Shown here: piece after piece, positions 32,181 through 40,236 of the stretch | Layout of the letters: every line of letters begins with the position of its first letter | How positions within the stretch are numbered: position 1 is the first letter of the stretch | Assembly (NCBI RefSeq): GCF_005280195.1 | Contig: NZ_SZPR01000018.1 | Span: forward strand, 376,823-440,822 | Source: Streptomyces galbus | Lineage (GTDB): Bacteria; Actinomycetota; Actinomycetes; Streptomycetales; Streptomycetaceae | Direction of reading: 5' to 3' | Length of the DNA stretch: 64,000 nucleotides | Notes under the pieces: model-generated | What the model was told of the DNA's origin: nothing | Databases searched by the model: none | Seen by the model: the letters and a program-made list of their open reading frames with translations, nothing else | Position numbers and translations under genes: made by a program

Positions 32181-33050
32181 TCAGCGGTGCCGTACGGCCA
32201 CGAAGCGGAGCGGGGTGCCCGGGGCCGCCTGGGCCGCCGCGGGCAGGTCGGCGGCGCGGACCACGCCGATCACCGGGTAGCCGCCGGTCGTGGGGTGGTC
32301 GGCGAGGAACACCACGGGGCGGCCGTCCGGGGGGACCTGGACCGCGCCCAGGACCATGCCCTCGCTGGCCAGCTCGCCCGTCAGGGCCCGCTCCAGCGCG
32401 GGTCCCTCGGTGCGCAGCCCGATGCGGTTGCTGGCGGAGGACACGCGGTACGCGTGCGTGGTGAAGTCGCGCAGCGCCCGCCGCGTGAACCAGTCGTCGC
32501 GGGGACCGAGGCTGACGCGCAGGACGAGTTCGGCCGGGGGAGCGGGCTGGGGTGCGACGTCCACGCGCGCGGGGGACGGCACCCGGCACCCCAGCGGGAG
32601 CACCGCGCCGTCGGACAGCGGCGGGGGCCCGAGCCCCGACAGCAGGTCGGTGGAGCGGCTGCCGAGCACGCGCTCGACCGCCAGGCCCCCGCCGACCGCG
32701 ACGTAGCTGCGCACCCCGGACGTCGCGGCGCCCACGTCCAGCAGCGAGCCGGCGGGCACGCGCACGGGCGCGCCCCACGCCACCGGGCGCCCGTCCACGG
32801 TGACCGGGCAGGGCGCGCCGCCCACCGCGACGGTCACCTCGCACCGCGGGCGCAGGGCGCAGCCGGTGAGCGTCGTCTCCAGGACGGCCGCCCCGGGCCG
32901 GTTGCCCACCAGCCGGTTGACCAGCGCGGCCGCCGGTGCGTCCAGCGCTCCGGAGCGCGGCACGCCCAGGTGCGCGTGGCCGGGCCGGCCCCGGTCCTGG
33001 ACGGTGGTGAGGGCCCCCGCGCGGACGACGGCGAGCGCGCGGTCGGTCAT
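32181..33050 (-). CDS. pxpC: 5-oxoprolinase subunit C (KipA/biotin-dependent carboxyltransferase-like)
   Basis: 289 residues of the PxpC/KipA family. With PxpA and PxpB it forms the ATP-dependent prokaryotic 5-oxoprolinase that opens pyroglutamate to glutamate. Seen: VVRAGALTTVQDRGRPGHAHLGVPRSGALD at the N terminus and PVVFLADHPTTGGYPVIGVV near the C terminus, both family hallmarks. ATG 33050 overlaps the pxpB stop (ATGA). It is last in the operon, and its C-terminal end abuts the truncated hydrolase. Confidence 0.9.
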   Translation of the reverse strand: MTDRALAVVRAGALTTVQDRGRPGHAHLGVPRSGALDAPAAALVNRLVGNRPGAAVLETTLTGCALRPRCEVTVAVGGAPCPVTVDGRPVAWGAPVRVPAGSLLDVGAATSGVRSYVAVGGGLAVERVLGSRSTDLLSGLGPPPLSDGAVLPLGCRVPSPARVDVAPQPAPPAELVLRVSLGPRDDWFTRRALRDFTTHAYRVSSASNRIGLRTEGPALERALTGELASEGMVLGAVQVPPDGRPVVFLADHPTTGGYPVIGVVRAADLPAAAQAAPGTPLRFVAVRHR

Positions 33051-33697
33051 CCGGCCGCCCCCTGCTCCGGGGCGGTGTCCGCCGACCGGTCGACGAACCG
33101 CACGCGCGTGCCGGGCGACAGCAGCGCCGCCGGTACGCGCGCGGTGTCCCACAGGACCGCGTCGGTGGTGCCGATGAGCTGCCAGCCGCCGGGGGAGGAC
33201 CGCGGGTAGACGCCCGTGTACGGCCCGGCGAGCGCCACCGCGCCGGCCGGCACGGCGGTGCGCGGGGTGGAGCGGCGGGGCACGTCGTAGCGCGGCGGCA
33301 GACCGGTGAGGTAGCCGAAGCCGGGCGCGAAGCCGCAGAACGCGACCCGGAACTCGTGACCGGCGTGGATGCGCGCCACCTCACCCTCCGCGACCCCCCA
33401 GTGCGCGGCGACCTCGGCCAGATCCGGTCCGTCGTAGCGCACGGGGATCTCCACGACGTCGCCCTCGCGCGCGGGGGCGGGCGGCACCTCCCAGGAGAGC
33501 AGCTCGCGGGTCAGGTGTGCCGGGTCGGCGACGCCGTCGAGCAGGACCGTGCGCGCGGCGGGGACGATCTCCCCGGCCGTCAGCAGGCCCTGCGCCCGGC
33601 GTCGCAGCAGCTCCGCGTGGAGGGCCTGCGCCTCGGTGCCGGAGGCCAGTTCCACGAGGAGCGCGTCGTCGCCCACGGGCAGCACCCTCATGCTCAT
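33047..33697 (-). CDS. pxpB: 5-oxoprolinase subunit B (KipI-like)
   Basis: 216 residues of the PxpB/KipI family: VLPVGDDALLVELASG at the N terminus, FRVAFCGFAPGFGYLTGLPP in the middle and GGWQLIGTTDAVLWD near the C terminus, matching the conserved cyclophilin-like fold. ATG 33697 overlaps the pxpA stop and the gene's own stop overlaps pxpC, so all three subunits are coupled. A longer upstream reading (to 33850) is Arg-rich shadow sequence inside pxpA. Confidence 0.9.
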   Translation of the reverse strand: MSMRVLPVGDDALLVELASGTEAQALHAELLRRRAQGLLTAGEIVPAARTVLLDGVADPAHLTRELLSWEVPPAPAREGDVVEIPVRYDGPDLAEVAAHWGVAEGEVARIHAGHEFRVAFCGFAPGFGYLTGLPPRYDVPRRSTPRTAVPAGAVALAGPYTGVYPRSSPGGWQLIGTTDAVLWDTARVPAALLSPGTRVRFVDRSADTAPEQGAAG

Positions 33698-34452
33698 GCG
33701 AACGCCTCGACCCGCACGCCCGATTCCTCCAGCCGTCGCCGCACCCGGCGCGCGAGGTCCACCGCGCCGGGCGTGTCGCCGTGCACGCACAGGGACCGCG
33801 CGCGTACCTCGACCGGGGCGCCCGAGCGGGAGGTGACCCGGCCGTCGCACGCCAGGCCCACCGAGCGTTCCACCACGTCACCTGGGTCCTCGATGACGGC
33901 GCCCTCCTGAGTCCGCGGCACCAGCGTGCCCGCGTCGGTGTACGCGCGGTCCGCGAACGCCTCCGGCACGGCGCCCAGGCCCGCCTTCGCGGCCAGGTCC
34001 AGCAGCCGCGAGCCGGGCAGGCCCAGCACCGGCAGCGCCGCGTCGGCGAGGAGCACGCCCTCGACCACCGCGGCGGCCTGCTCCTCGTCGCGCACCACCC
34101 GGTTGTAGAGCGCGCCGTGCGGCTTGACGTACGCCACGCGCGCGCCGGCCGCCCGGGCGAACACCTCCAGGGCGCCGATCTGGTAGGCCACCTCGGCCGC
34201 CAGCTCGGCGGACGGCACGTCCATGGCGCGCCGCCCGAACCCGGCCAGGTCCCGGTAGGAGACCTGCGCGCCGATCGTCACGCCCCGCTCGGCGGCCAGC
34301 GCGCACACCCGGCGCATGGTGGCCGCGTCCCCGGCGTGGAAGCCGCACGCCACGTTGGCACTGGTGACGACGGACAGCAGCCCCTCGTCGTCGGTGAGCC
34401 GCCAGCGGCCGAAGCCCTCACCGAGGTCGGCGTTCAGATCGATCGCGCTCAT
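33694..34452 (-). CDS. pxpA: 5-oxoprolinase subunit A (LamB/YcsF family)
   Basis: 252 residues. Hallmarks are IDLNADLGEGFGRWRL, SANVACGFHAGDAATM, GAQVSYRDLAGFGRRAM and YVKPHGALYNRVVRD, which include the metal-binding residues of the YcsF barrel. It is the first subunit of the pxpABC 5-oxoprolinase, which converts toxic pyroglutamate to glutamate. ATG 34452 lies 20 bases after the DUF1445 gene on the same strand, so a single transcript is likely. Confidence 0.93.
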   Translation of the reverse strand: MSAIDLNADLGEGFGRWRLTDDEGLLSVVTSANVACGFHAGDAATMRRVCALAAERGVTIGAQVSYRDLAGFGRRAMDVPSAELAAEVAYQIGALEVFARAAGARVAYVKPHGALYNRVVRDEEQAAAVVEGVLLADAALPVLGLPGSRLLDLAAKAGLGAVPEAFADRAYTDAGTLVPRTQEGAVIEDPGDVVERSVGLACDGRVTSRSGAPVEVRARSLCVHGDTPGAVDLARRVRRRLEESGVRVEAFA

Positions 34453-34472
34453 GGTGTCATCGTGTCTCCTGC

Positions 34473-35294
34473 TCAGGCGACGCGGTACTGCTCGTCGCGG
34501 GCGTCGGTGAGGAACATCTGTCCCGGCGCGTGCGTCAGGGCGAACGGCGGCCGGGAGGCCATGACCGCCGCCTGCGGGGTCATTCCGCACGCCCAGAACA
34601 CGGGGATGTCGTCCGGCTCGGCGTCCACCGGGTCGCCGAAGTCGGGCCGGGAGAGGTCCTCGATGCCCAGCGCCGACGGGTCGCCGCAGTGCACGGGGCT
34701 GCCGTGCACCGCCGGGAGCAGGCTGCTCTCCCGGATCGCCGCCTCCAGGTGCCCCGGCGGCACCGGGCGCATCGAGACCACCATCGGGCCGTGCAGCCGC
34801 CCCGCCGGCCGGCACTGACGGTCCGTCACGTACATCGGCACGTTGCGGCCCTGCTCGACGTGCCGGATCGGCACGCCCGCCCGGCTCAGCGCCCACTCGA
34901 AGGTGAAGCTGCACCCGAGCAGGAACGTCACCAGGTCGTCCCGCCAGTACCCGCGCACGTCCGTCGGCTCGTCCACCAGGCGCCCGTCCCGCCACACCCG
35001 GTAGCGCGGCAGGTCGGTGCGCAGGTCGGCGTCGTCGGCCAGCACGGTCGTCCAGGAGCCGGCGTCGGTGACGTCCAGGACGGGGCAGGGCTTGGGGTTG
35101 CGCTGGCAGAACAGCAGCATGTCGTACGCCCAGTCCTGCGGCACCGAGATCAGGTTGACCTGGGTGTGGCCGGCCGCCACCCCGGCCGTGGGGCCGGTCA
35201 GGCCCTCCCGGAAGCGGGCCCGGGCGGCCCGGGGGCTCCACGCGTGCGCGTGCTCGTCCACGAGGGTCACCGGGCGGTCGTCCGTGCGGTTCAC
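34473..35294 (-). CDS. DUF1445 putative hydro-lyase (YcsI family)
   Basis: 273 residues. The family pattern is seen in PTAGVAAGHTQVNLISVPQDWAYDMLLFCQRNPKPCPVLDV, FLLGCSFTFEWALSRAG, and C-terminal FWACGMTPQAAVMAS with THAPGQMFLTD. YcsI proteins recur next to pxpABC and MFS carriers; a hydro-lyase activity (for example on glutamate-derived substrates) is predicted in databases. GTG 35294 overlaps the stop of the MFS gene (GTGA). Confidence 0.88.
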   Translation of the reverse strand: MNRTDDRPVTLVDEHAHAWSPRAARARFREGLTGPTAGVAAGHTQVNLISVPQDWAYDMLLFCQRNPKPCPVLDVTDAGSWTTVLADDADLRTDLPRYRVWRDGRLVDEPTDVRGYWRDDLVTFLLGCSFTFEWALSRAGVPIRHVEQGRNVPMYVTDRQCRPAGRLHGPMVVSMRPVPPGHLEAAIRESSLLPAVHGSPVHCGDPSALGIEDLSRPDFGDPVDAEPDDIPVFWACGMTPQAAVMASRPPFALTHAPGQMFLTDARDEQYRVA

Positions 35295-36586
35295 ACCAGC
35301 TCCTTCCCGCGCGTCTCGGGCAGCCCGAGCAGCGCCAGTGCGGCGATCGCGTAGCCGATGGCGCCGAAGACCAGCGCGCCGCCCACGCCCCAGCTGTCGG
35401 CCAGGAAACCGACCGTGGTGGGGAAGACGGCGCCGACCGCGCGCCCGGTGTTGTAGGTGAAGCCCTGACCCGTGCCGCGCACGGCGGTCGGGTACAGCTC
35501 GCTCAGGTAGGACCCGAACCCGCTGAAGATCGCCGACATGCAGAACCCGAGCGGGAAGCCGAGCACGAGCAGCAGTGAGTCGGCGCCGCCCGGGATGTTC
35601 GCGTACGCCAGGATGCACACCGCCGACAGCAGCGCGAACAGCCAGATGGTGCGGCGCCGGCCCAGCCGGTCGGTGAGGTAGCCGCCGGTCAGGTAGCCGA
35701 GGAACGCCCCCGAGATCAGGAACGTGAGGTAGCCGCCGGTGCCCAGCACGGAGAGGCCGCGCTCGGACTTCAGGTACGTCGGCACCCAGGTCGCGAGCGT
35801 GTAGTAGCCGCCCTGGACACCGGTCGACAGCAGCCCCGCGAACACGGTCGTGCGCAACAGCGGCCCACGGAAGATCGCCGTGAACGAGCCCTTCCCGGCG
35901 CTGCGTTCGCGGGCGGCGGTGGCCACCGGCGCGTCCTCGACACGGCGCCGGACCCACACGACGAGCAGCGCGGGCAGCGCACCCGTCCAGAACATCACGC
36001 GCCAGGCCAGGTCGTCACCGCAGAACGAGAAGACCAGCGTGTACACGATCGCCGCGAGCCCCCAGCCGACGGCCCAGGAACTCTGGATCGCGCCGAGGGT
36101 ACGGCCGCGGTGGCGCGCGCTCGCGTACTCGGCGACCAGGATCGCGCCGACCGCCCACTCGCCGCCGAAGCCGAGGCCCTGCAGGGCGCGGAAGACCAGC
36201 AGCGTCTCGTAGGTGGGGGCGAAACCGCAGGCGACGGTGAAGACGGCGTAGGTCACCACCGTGATCATCAGGGCCCGCACCCGGCCGATCCGGTCGGCCA
36301 CCACGCCGGCGAGGGCGCCGCCGACCGCCGAGACGACGAGGGTCACCGTGGTGAACAGGCCGGTCTGGCCGCTGTCGAGGCCGAAGTAGGCCGCCAGGGC
36401 GACCATGCTCAACGGCAGGGTGAAGTAGTCGTACGAGTCCAGTGCGTAGCCGCCGAACGCGCCGGCGAAGGCGCGCCGGCCGCGTGGGCCGAGGGCGCGC
36501 AGCCAGCCGAACGCGCCTGCCGCGTCGGCGGGTCCGGCGGCCGGTGGGTGGGTGGGGGCGGTCCGGGGCGGAGGGGTCGTGCTCAT
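35291..36586 (-). CDS. MFS carrier for organic acids (AAHS-like)
   Basis: 431 residues, 12 predicted helices. Family motifs: AGVVADRIGRVRALM (loop 2-3), LGFGGEWAVGAILVAEYASARHRG (helix 5 region) and GGYLTDRLGRRRTIW (loop 8-9), as in aromatic-acid/sialic-acid type symporters. Its position at the head of the DUF1445-pxpABC operon suggests uptake of 5-oxoproline or a related acid. ATG 36586 is preceded by GAGGTGCC. It is divergent from the GntR gene. Confidence 0.88.
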   Translation of the reverse strand: MSTTPPPRTAPTHPPAAGPADAAGAFGWLRALGPRGRRAFAGAFGGYALDSYDYFTLPLSMVALAAYFGLDSGQTGLFTTVTLVVSAVGGALAGVVADRIGRVRALMITVVTYAVFTVACGFAPTYETLLVFRALQGLGFGGEWAVGAILVAEYASARHRGRTLGAIQSSWAVGWGLAAIVYTLVFSFCGDDLAWRVMFWTGALPALLVVWVRRRVEDAPVATAARERSAGKGSFTAIFRGPLLRTTVFAGLLSTGVQGGYYTLATWVPTYLKSERGLSVLGTGGYLTFLISGAFLGYLTGGYLTDRLGRRRTIWLFALLSAVCILAYANIPGGADSLLLVLGFPLGFCMSAIFSGFGSYLSELYPTAVRGTGQGFTYNTGRAVGAVFPTTVGFLADSWGVGGALVFGAIGYAIAALALLGLPETRGKELV

Positions 36587-36652
36587 GAGGCACCTCGCAG
36601 AGGGATGACGGAGGGTGCGGGGGTGAGCCGTGCCGTGCTGCGGCGCCGTGGT

Positions 36653-36682
36653 CTTCCGGCCTTCCGGCCTTCCGGCCTTCCG
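36653..36682 (-). repeat. Short tandem repeat of CTTCCGGC
   Basis: The 8-bp unit CTTCCGGC occurs 3.75 times in perfect register in the leader of the MFS gene, between it and the GntR operator. Such microsatellite-like arrays can vary in copy number. Confidence 0.9.
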
Positions 36683-36714
36683 TGGGGACGGGGCGCCGTG
36701 TGCAGCAACGTAGA

Positions 36715-36731
36715 GGATCGTTCAACGATCC
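36715..36731. promoter_or_regulatory. GntR-type operator between MFS carrier and GntR genes
   Basis: GGATCG (36715-36720), TTCAA, CGATCC (36726-36731): a perfect 6-5-6 inverted repeat in the divergent promoter, 50 bases before the GntR start. FCD-type GntR proteins bind such sites, so this is the likely operator controlling the pxp cluster. Confidence 0.65.
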
Positions 36732-36780
36732 TTCAATACCCCTGTTGTTTCGTTCCTGTGTCTGCGGTTGAATTCCGGGC

Positions 36781-37488
36781 ATGGCAGAGCAGCTCGCGGG
36801 ACTGGCCGACGACCGAGCCCTCCTGGGGCGCACCAGCACGGCCGAGCGCGTCGCCGACATCCTCAGGAGCCGCATCGCCGAGGGCTACTTCTCGCCGGGC
36901 ACGCGTCTGTCGGAGGACAGCATCGGCGGCGCGCTCGGGGTGTCCCGCAACACCTTGCGCGAGGCGTTCCGGCTGCTCACCCATGAGCGTCTGCTGGTCC
37001 ACGAGCTGAACCGGGGGGTGTTCGTGCGCGTCCTGACCGTGGAGGACGTCGAGGACATCTACCGCACGCGCGCGCTGGTCGAGTGCGCGGTGGTCCGCGG
37101 GCTCGGCGAGCCGCCGTACGCGCTCGACGGCCTCGCCGGCGCCGTCGCCGAGGGGCAGCGGGCGGTGCGCGAAGGTGACTGGAAAGCGCTGGGCACCGCC
37201 AACATCCACTTCCACCGGGAGCTGGTCGCGCTGGCGGGCAGTGAACGCACCGACGAGCTGATGCGCAGCGTCTTCGCCGAACTGCGCCTGGCCTTCCACG
37301 TCGTGGACGACCCGCGGCGGCTGCACGAACCGTACCTGGCCCGCAACGAGCAGATCCTCCAGGCCCTCCGGGCCGGCGAGCGGGACCGCGCCGAGGACCT
37401 CCTCGGGGTGTACCTGGGCGACTCGCTGGAACGGGTGGTCGAGGTGTACCGGCGCCGGGTGGGGGAGGACGGGGCGGGGGTCGGCTGA
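36781..37488 (+). CDS. GntR-family regulator with FCD domain
   Basis: 235 residues: a GntR winged helix at about 18-85 (TAERVADILRSRIAEGYFSPGTRLSEDSIGGALGVSRNTLREAFRLLT) and an FCD helical ligand domain at about 90-215 with the metal-binding His pattern (NIHFHRELVALAGSERTDEL; FHVVDDPRRLHEPYLARNEQILQAL). It is divergent from the MFS-DUF1445-pxpABC operon across a region holding a perfect inverted repeat, so it probably represses that operon until 5-oxoproline or a related acid appears. Confidence 0.9.
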   Translation: MAEQLAGLADDRALLGRTSTAERVADILRSRIAEGYFSPGTRLSEDSIGGALGVSRNTLREAFRLLTHERLLVHELNRGVFVRVLTVEDVEDIYRTRALVECAVVRGLGEPPYALDGLAGAVAEGQRAVREGDWKALGTANIHFHRELVALAGSERTDELMRSVFAELRLAFHVVDDPRRLHEPYLARNEQILQALRAGERDRAEDLLGVYLGDSLERVVEVYRRRVGEDGAGVG

Positions 37489-37589
37489 CCGGGACGCGGG
37501 TGCGGCCCGGTCCGGTCGCCGCCTGCGTCTCGCGGCGCCGTGACGGCCGTGGCATCTGCGTCGTTTGGGTCGATGTCAGACCGAGGACC

Positions 37590-37602
37590 TAGTCTGTGCA
37601 CC
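37590..37602 (+). promoter_or_regulatory. -10 element of a leaderless transcript
   Basis: TAGTCT (37590-37595) ends seven bases before the GTG at 37603, and no Shine-Dalgarno sequence intervenes. Transcription would begin at the start codon. Confidence 0.5.
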
Positions 37603-39129
37603 GTGACTTCGCCTGCATCGACGGACCGTGTTCCGCCCCAGCTCAGCGCGGGGCCGCGTCCCGCGCCGGGGCCGGCCGCCGACGAGGGCCTGGCGCGGCG
37701 GCTGCGCGCGCTCGCCTGCACCGCGCCGATCCACGACCTCGACGCGCGCAAGGCAAACCTCGCCGGTGAGTACTCGGTGTACGGCATGGCGGAGATCGCC
37801 CTCGCCGCGATCGACCTCGTCACACTCACCATGGACTTCGACACCGGCGCCGACCACGACGAGATCGTGGCCCGCCTCGTCCCGCGCATCGCCGCCCAGG
37901 CCCCGCAGCGGCCCGCCGCCGAGCACGAGCGCGTGGCCCGCTGGGTCCTGGAGAACCTGATCAACGTCGGCAGCGTCGACCGCGGCTTCCGCGCCGTGTA
38001 CGGCACCTTCGCGCCCGACGGCACCTATGTCCGTCGGGACTACGACTTCAAGCTGATCGAGGAGGTCCCGGGCTACGGCGGCGCCGTCTACCTCCGCACC
38101 ACCGACGAGGCCGTCAACGTCCTGGTGGGCGCCCTCGACACCGACGTCACCAGCGCCCAGATCGCCGCCGAGGTCAAGCTGGAGGTGCTGATCCGGCGCG
38201 GCCGCCTCGCCGACGCCCAGCTCGCCGCCGAGCAGGCCCGCTACCGCACCGTGCAGTACTCGGAGACCCTGCGCAGGGCGCTGGAGGCCACCCGGCGCAA
38301 CGTGCGCGCGGTGGACTGGCTCAACGCCGTGCCCGACATGATCGCCGAGGCGCTCGACCACGTCGCCGACCGCTACCGCCACGAGAACGCGATCCTCACC
38401 AACATCCGCAAGGCACGCGACGAGTCCGAGGACCCGGAGAACAAGCGCCGCGCCGCGGAACTCGTCGACATCGTCAAGGACTGCATCCGCCGCCACACCC
38501 AGCTCCAGTCCCGCCTGCTGGAGGCCGGCCCCCTCTTCCGCGCCGAGCAGGACCGGCAGGCGTTCGCCGCCCCCCTGACGACCTCCGGGATAGACCTCTA
38601 CGGCCAGCTCGTCGCGCCCGTGCTGCCGTTGCCGCTGGAGCAGGCGATCCGGGTCACGGACGCGTTCTTCGCCCGCGGGACGGGACTGCGCACCCCGGTG
38701 TCCGTGCGGGTGACCGACCTGGTCGACATCCTGCTGACCCCGCCGGTGGAGCGCGAGCACCTCGGCGCGGAGATGCCGGAGCCCGACCTCATCGCCACGC
38801 CGGACGACAGCCGCTTCAGCGAGGAGCAACTGGCCGCCGCCATGGAACTCCTCGACCTCCCGGCGGACGCCCCGCGCAGGCTCTCCGGGCTGCTCGCCGA
38901 CGCCCGCCGCAAGGATCCCGACCTGCCGTACCTCGTCGCGCTGCTCGCCGTGCACGCCGCGAGTCCGCCCGTCGGCACGGCCTACCGGCAGGGCGAGCAG
39001 AAGCTGCTGTTCGCCGTGGACGACGGCACCGAGCTGGACGACGAGGAGTTCGGCGGCGCGGACCTGATCGTGGGGACCGCCCTGCTGGACGCGGCGGGCA
39101 TGGCGGCGGACCGGACGGAGGCGGCGTGA
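37603..39129 (+). CDS. Kleisin-like subunit of a MukBEF/Wadjet-type SMC complex (MukF/JetA role inferred)
   Basis: 508 residues, largely helical, soluble. I see no enzymatic motif. Long charged helices (VLIRRGRLADAQLAAEQARYRTVQYSETLRRALEATRRNVRAVD; NAILTNIRKARDESEDPENKRRAAELVDIVKDCIRRH) and its place as first gene before a winged-helix protein and a giant SMC-like ATPase match MukF/MksF/JetA kleisins (about 440-500 aa). GTG 37603 is chosen because a TAGTCT -10 element ends seven bases upstream, indicating a leaderless mRNA; an ATG at 37573 is possible. The role is inferred from order and size, not from a recognised domain. Confidence 0.65.
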   Translation: MTSPASTDRVPPQLSAGPRPAPGPAADEGLARRLRALACTAPIHDLDARKANLAGEYSVYGMAEIALAAIDLVTLTMDFDTGADHDEIVARLVPRIAAQAPQRPAAEHERVARWVLENLINVGSVDRGFRAVYGTFAPDGTYVRRDYDFKLIEEVPGYGGAVYLRTTDEAVNVLVGALDTDVTSAQIAAEVKLEVLIRRGRLADAQLAAEQARYRTVQYSETLRRALEATRRNVRAVDWLNAVPDMIAEALDHVADRYRHENAILTNIRKARDESEDPENKRRAAELVDIVKDCIRRHTQLQSRLLEAGPLFRAEQDRQAFAAPLTTSGIDLYGQLVAPVLPLPLEQAIRVTDAFFARGTGLRTPVSVRVTDLVDILLTPPVEREHLGAEMPEPDLIATPDDSRFSEEQLAAAMELLDLPADAPRRLSGLLADARRKDPDLPYLVALLAVHAASPPVGTAYRQGEQKLLFAVDDGTELDDEEFGGADLIVGTALLDAAGMAADRTEAA

Positions 39130-39260
39130 TGCCCGACGCCCACCGTGCCGCCCGGGCCACCGCCCGGTACGGGACGGCCGCCGGCGGCCTCCGCCCGCCC
39201 AGCCGGGCCCGGACCCGCCCCCCTGCCCCTCGCCCCCGGAACAAGGAGTTGCCGTCGTGA
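39129..39260 (+). CDS. 43-codon ORF bridging the first two SMC-complex genes, doubtful
   Basis: The ATG overlaps the upstream stop (TGATG) and the TGA overlaps the start of the next gene (GTGA), so it exactly spans the gap. The product, beginning MPDAHRAARATARYGTAAGG, is Arg/Pro rich with no recognisable feature. It may only serve translational coupling or be chance. Confidence 0.2.
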   Translation: MPDAHRAARATARYGTAAGGLRPPSRARTRPPAPRPRNKELPS

Positions 39261-40147
39261 CCGAGCACGTCGACCGGAGCGACGCGGAGGCCCCCGCCCC
39301 GGCGGCCGGTGCCGCCCCCGTCACCCCCGCCGACGCCGCCGACGCGGCGCGGCTCGTCGCCTTCGGGCTCCAGCCCAAGCTGCAGCCCGCCCGCGACCAG
39401 GAGTACGCCGACCTGCTGCGCCGCTACCGCGAGGACCCGCCCTTCGCGCGGCTCGCCGACGCCGTCGCCGCCGGGCTCGGCCTGATCGTGCTGGAGGTCT
39501 CCCCGCGCGCGGGGATGGCCGTGACCGCGGCCGAGGACTCGGTGTTCGCCGTGCGCATGGGCGACTACGCGCGCCGCACCGCCACCGACTCCGGCGACCG
39601 CTTCCTGCACGGCCTCGCCCACCTCGCGGTCGCCGCCATGGCGTTCCCCCGCCCCGAGGACCTCGCCGACGACGGGTACATCGGGCGGGTCACCGTCAAC
39701 GGCGTCGACGCGTTCGTGCGCCAGGCCTGCCGCCGCCTGGAGGAACGCGCCGAGGAACAGGGCGAGAACACCGACCCGGCCACCGACGCGCCCGGCCTGG
39801 AGGCCGCCTGGCGGATCTGGGCCCGCCGCAGCGCCGCCGGTGCCACCAAGGACGCCCGCCGCCTCGCCGGGTCCACCACCGGCATCGTCGGCAAGGCCGT
39901 CGCGTTCCTCACCGACTCCGGCTTCCTCCAGCGCACCGGCGACGACAACGGCGGCACGTACCGCACCACGGCCCGCTACCAGCTCCAGGTGCGCGACCTG
40001 GCCGGCAGCGCCGCCATGGGCGAGCTGCTGGAGCTGGGCGTCGTCCCGGTCACCGACGGCACACCGAGCCTGCTGCCCCCCGAGGAGTCCGACGACCTGC
40101 ACATGGTGGCCGACGCCGGACTGCCCTTCCACGCCCCGTCCCCCTGA
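39257..40147 (+). CDS. Kite-like subunit of the SMC complex (MukE/JetB role inferred)
   Basis: 296 residues. The C-terminal half has a winged-helix look (GIVGKAVAFLTDSGFLQRTGDDNGGTYRTTARYQLQVRDLAG), as in MukE/MksE/JetB kite proteins. The central part HGLAHLAVAAMAFPRPEDLADDGYIGRVTVNGVDAFVR is compatible with a second such domain. GTG 39257 has AAGGAG nine bases upstream. It stands between the kleisin-like and SMC-like genes, the order expected for such complexes. No catalytic residues are seen. Confidence 0.68.
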   Translation: MTEHVDRSDAEAPAPAAGAAPVTPADAADAARLVAFGLQPKLQPARDQEYADLLRRYREDPPFARLADAVAAGLGLIVLEVSPRAGMAVTAAEDSVFAVRMGDYARRTATDSGDRFLHGLAHLAVAAMAFPRPEDLADDGYIGRVTVNGVDAFVRQACRRLEERAEEQGENTDPATDAPGLEAAWRIWARRSAAGATKDARRLAGSTTGIVGKAVAFLTDSGFLQRTGDDNGGTYRTTARYQLQVRDLAGSAAMGELLELGVVPVTDGTPSLLPPEESDDLHMVADAGLPFHAPSP

Positions 40148-40236
40148 CCCGCCCCCTGCCGACCCCTCCCGACCGGGTCTTCGCGGCCCCGCCCACCGAC
40201 CCTCCCGAACCGCCAGAAGACTGACGAGAGTCCGCC

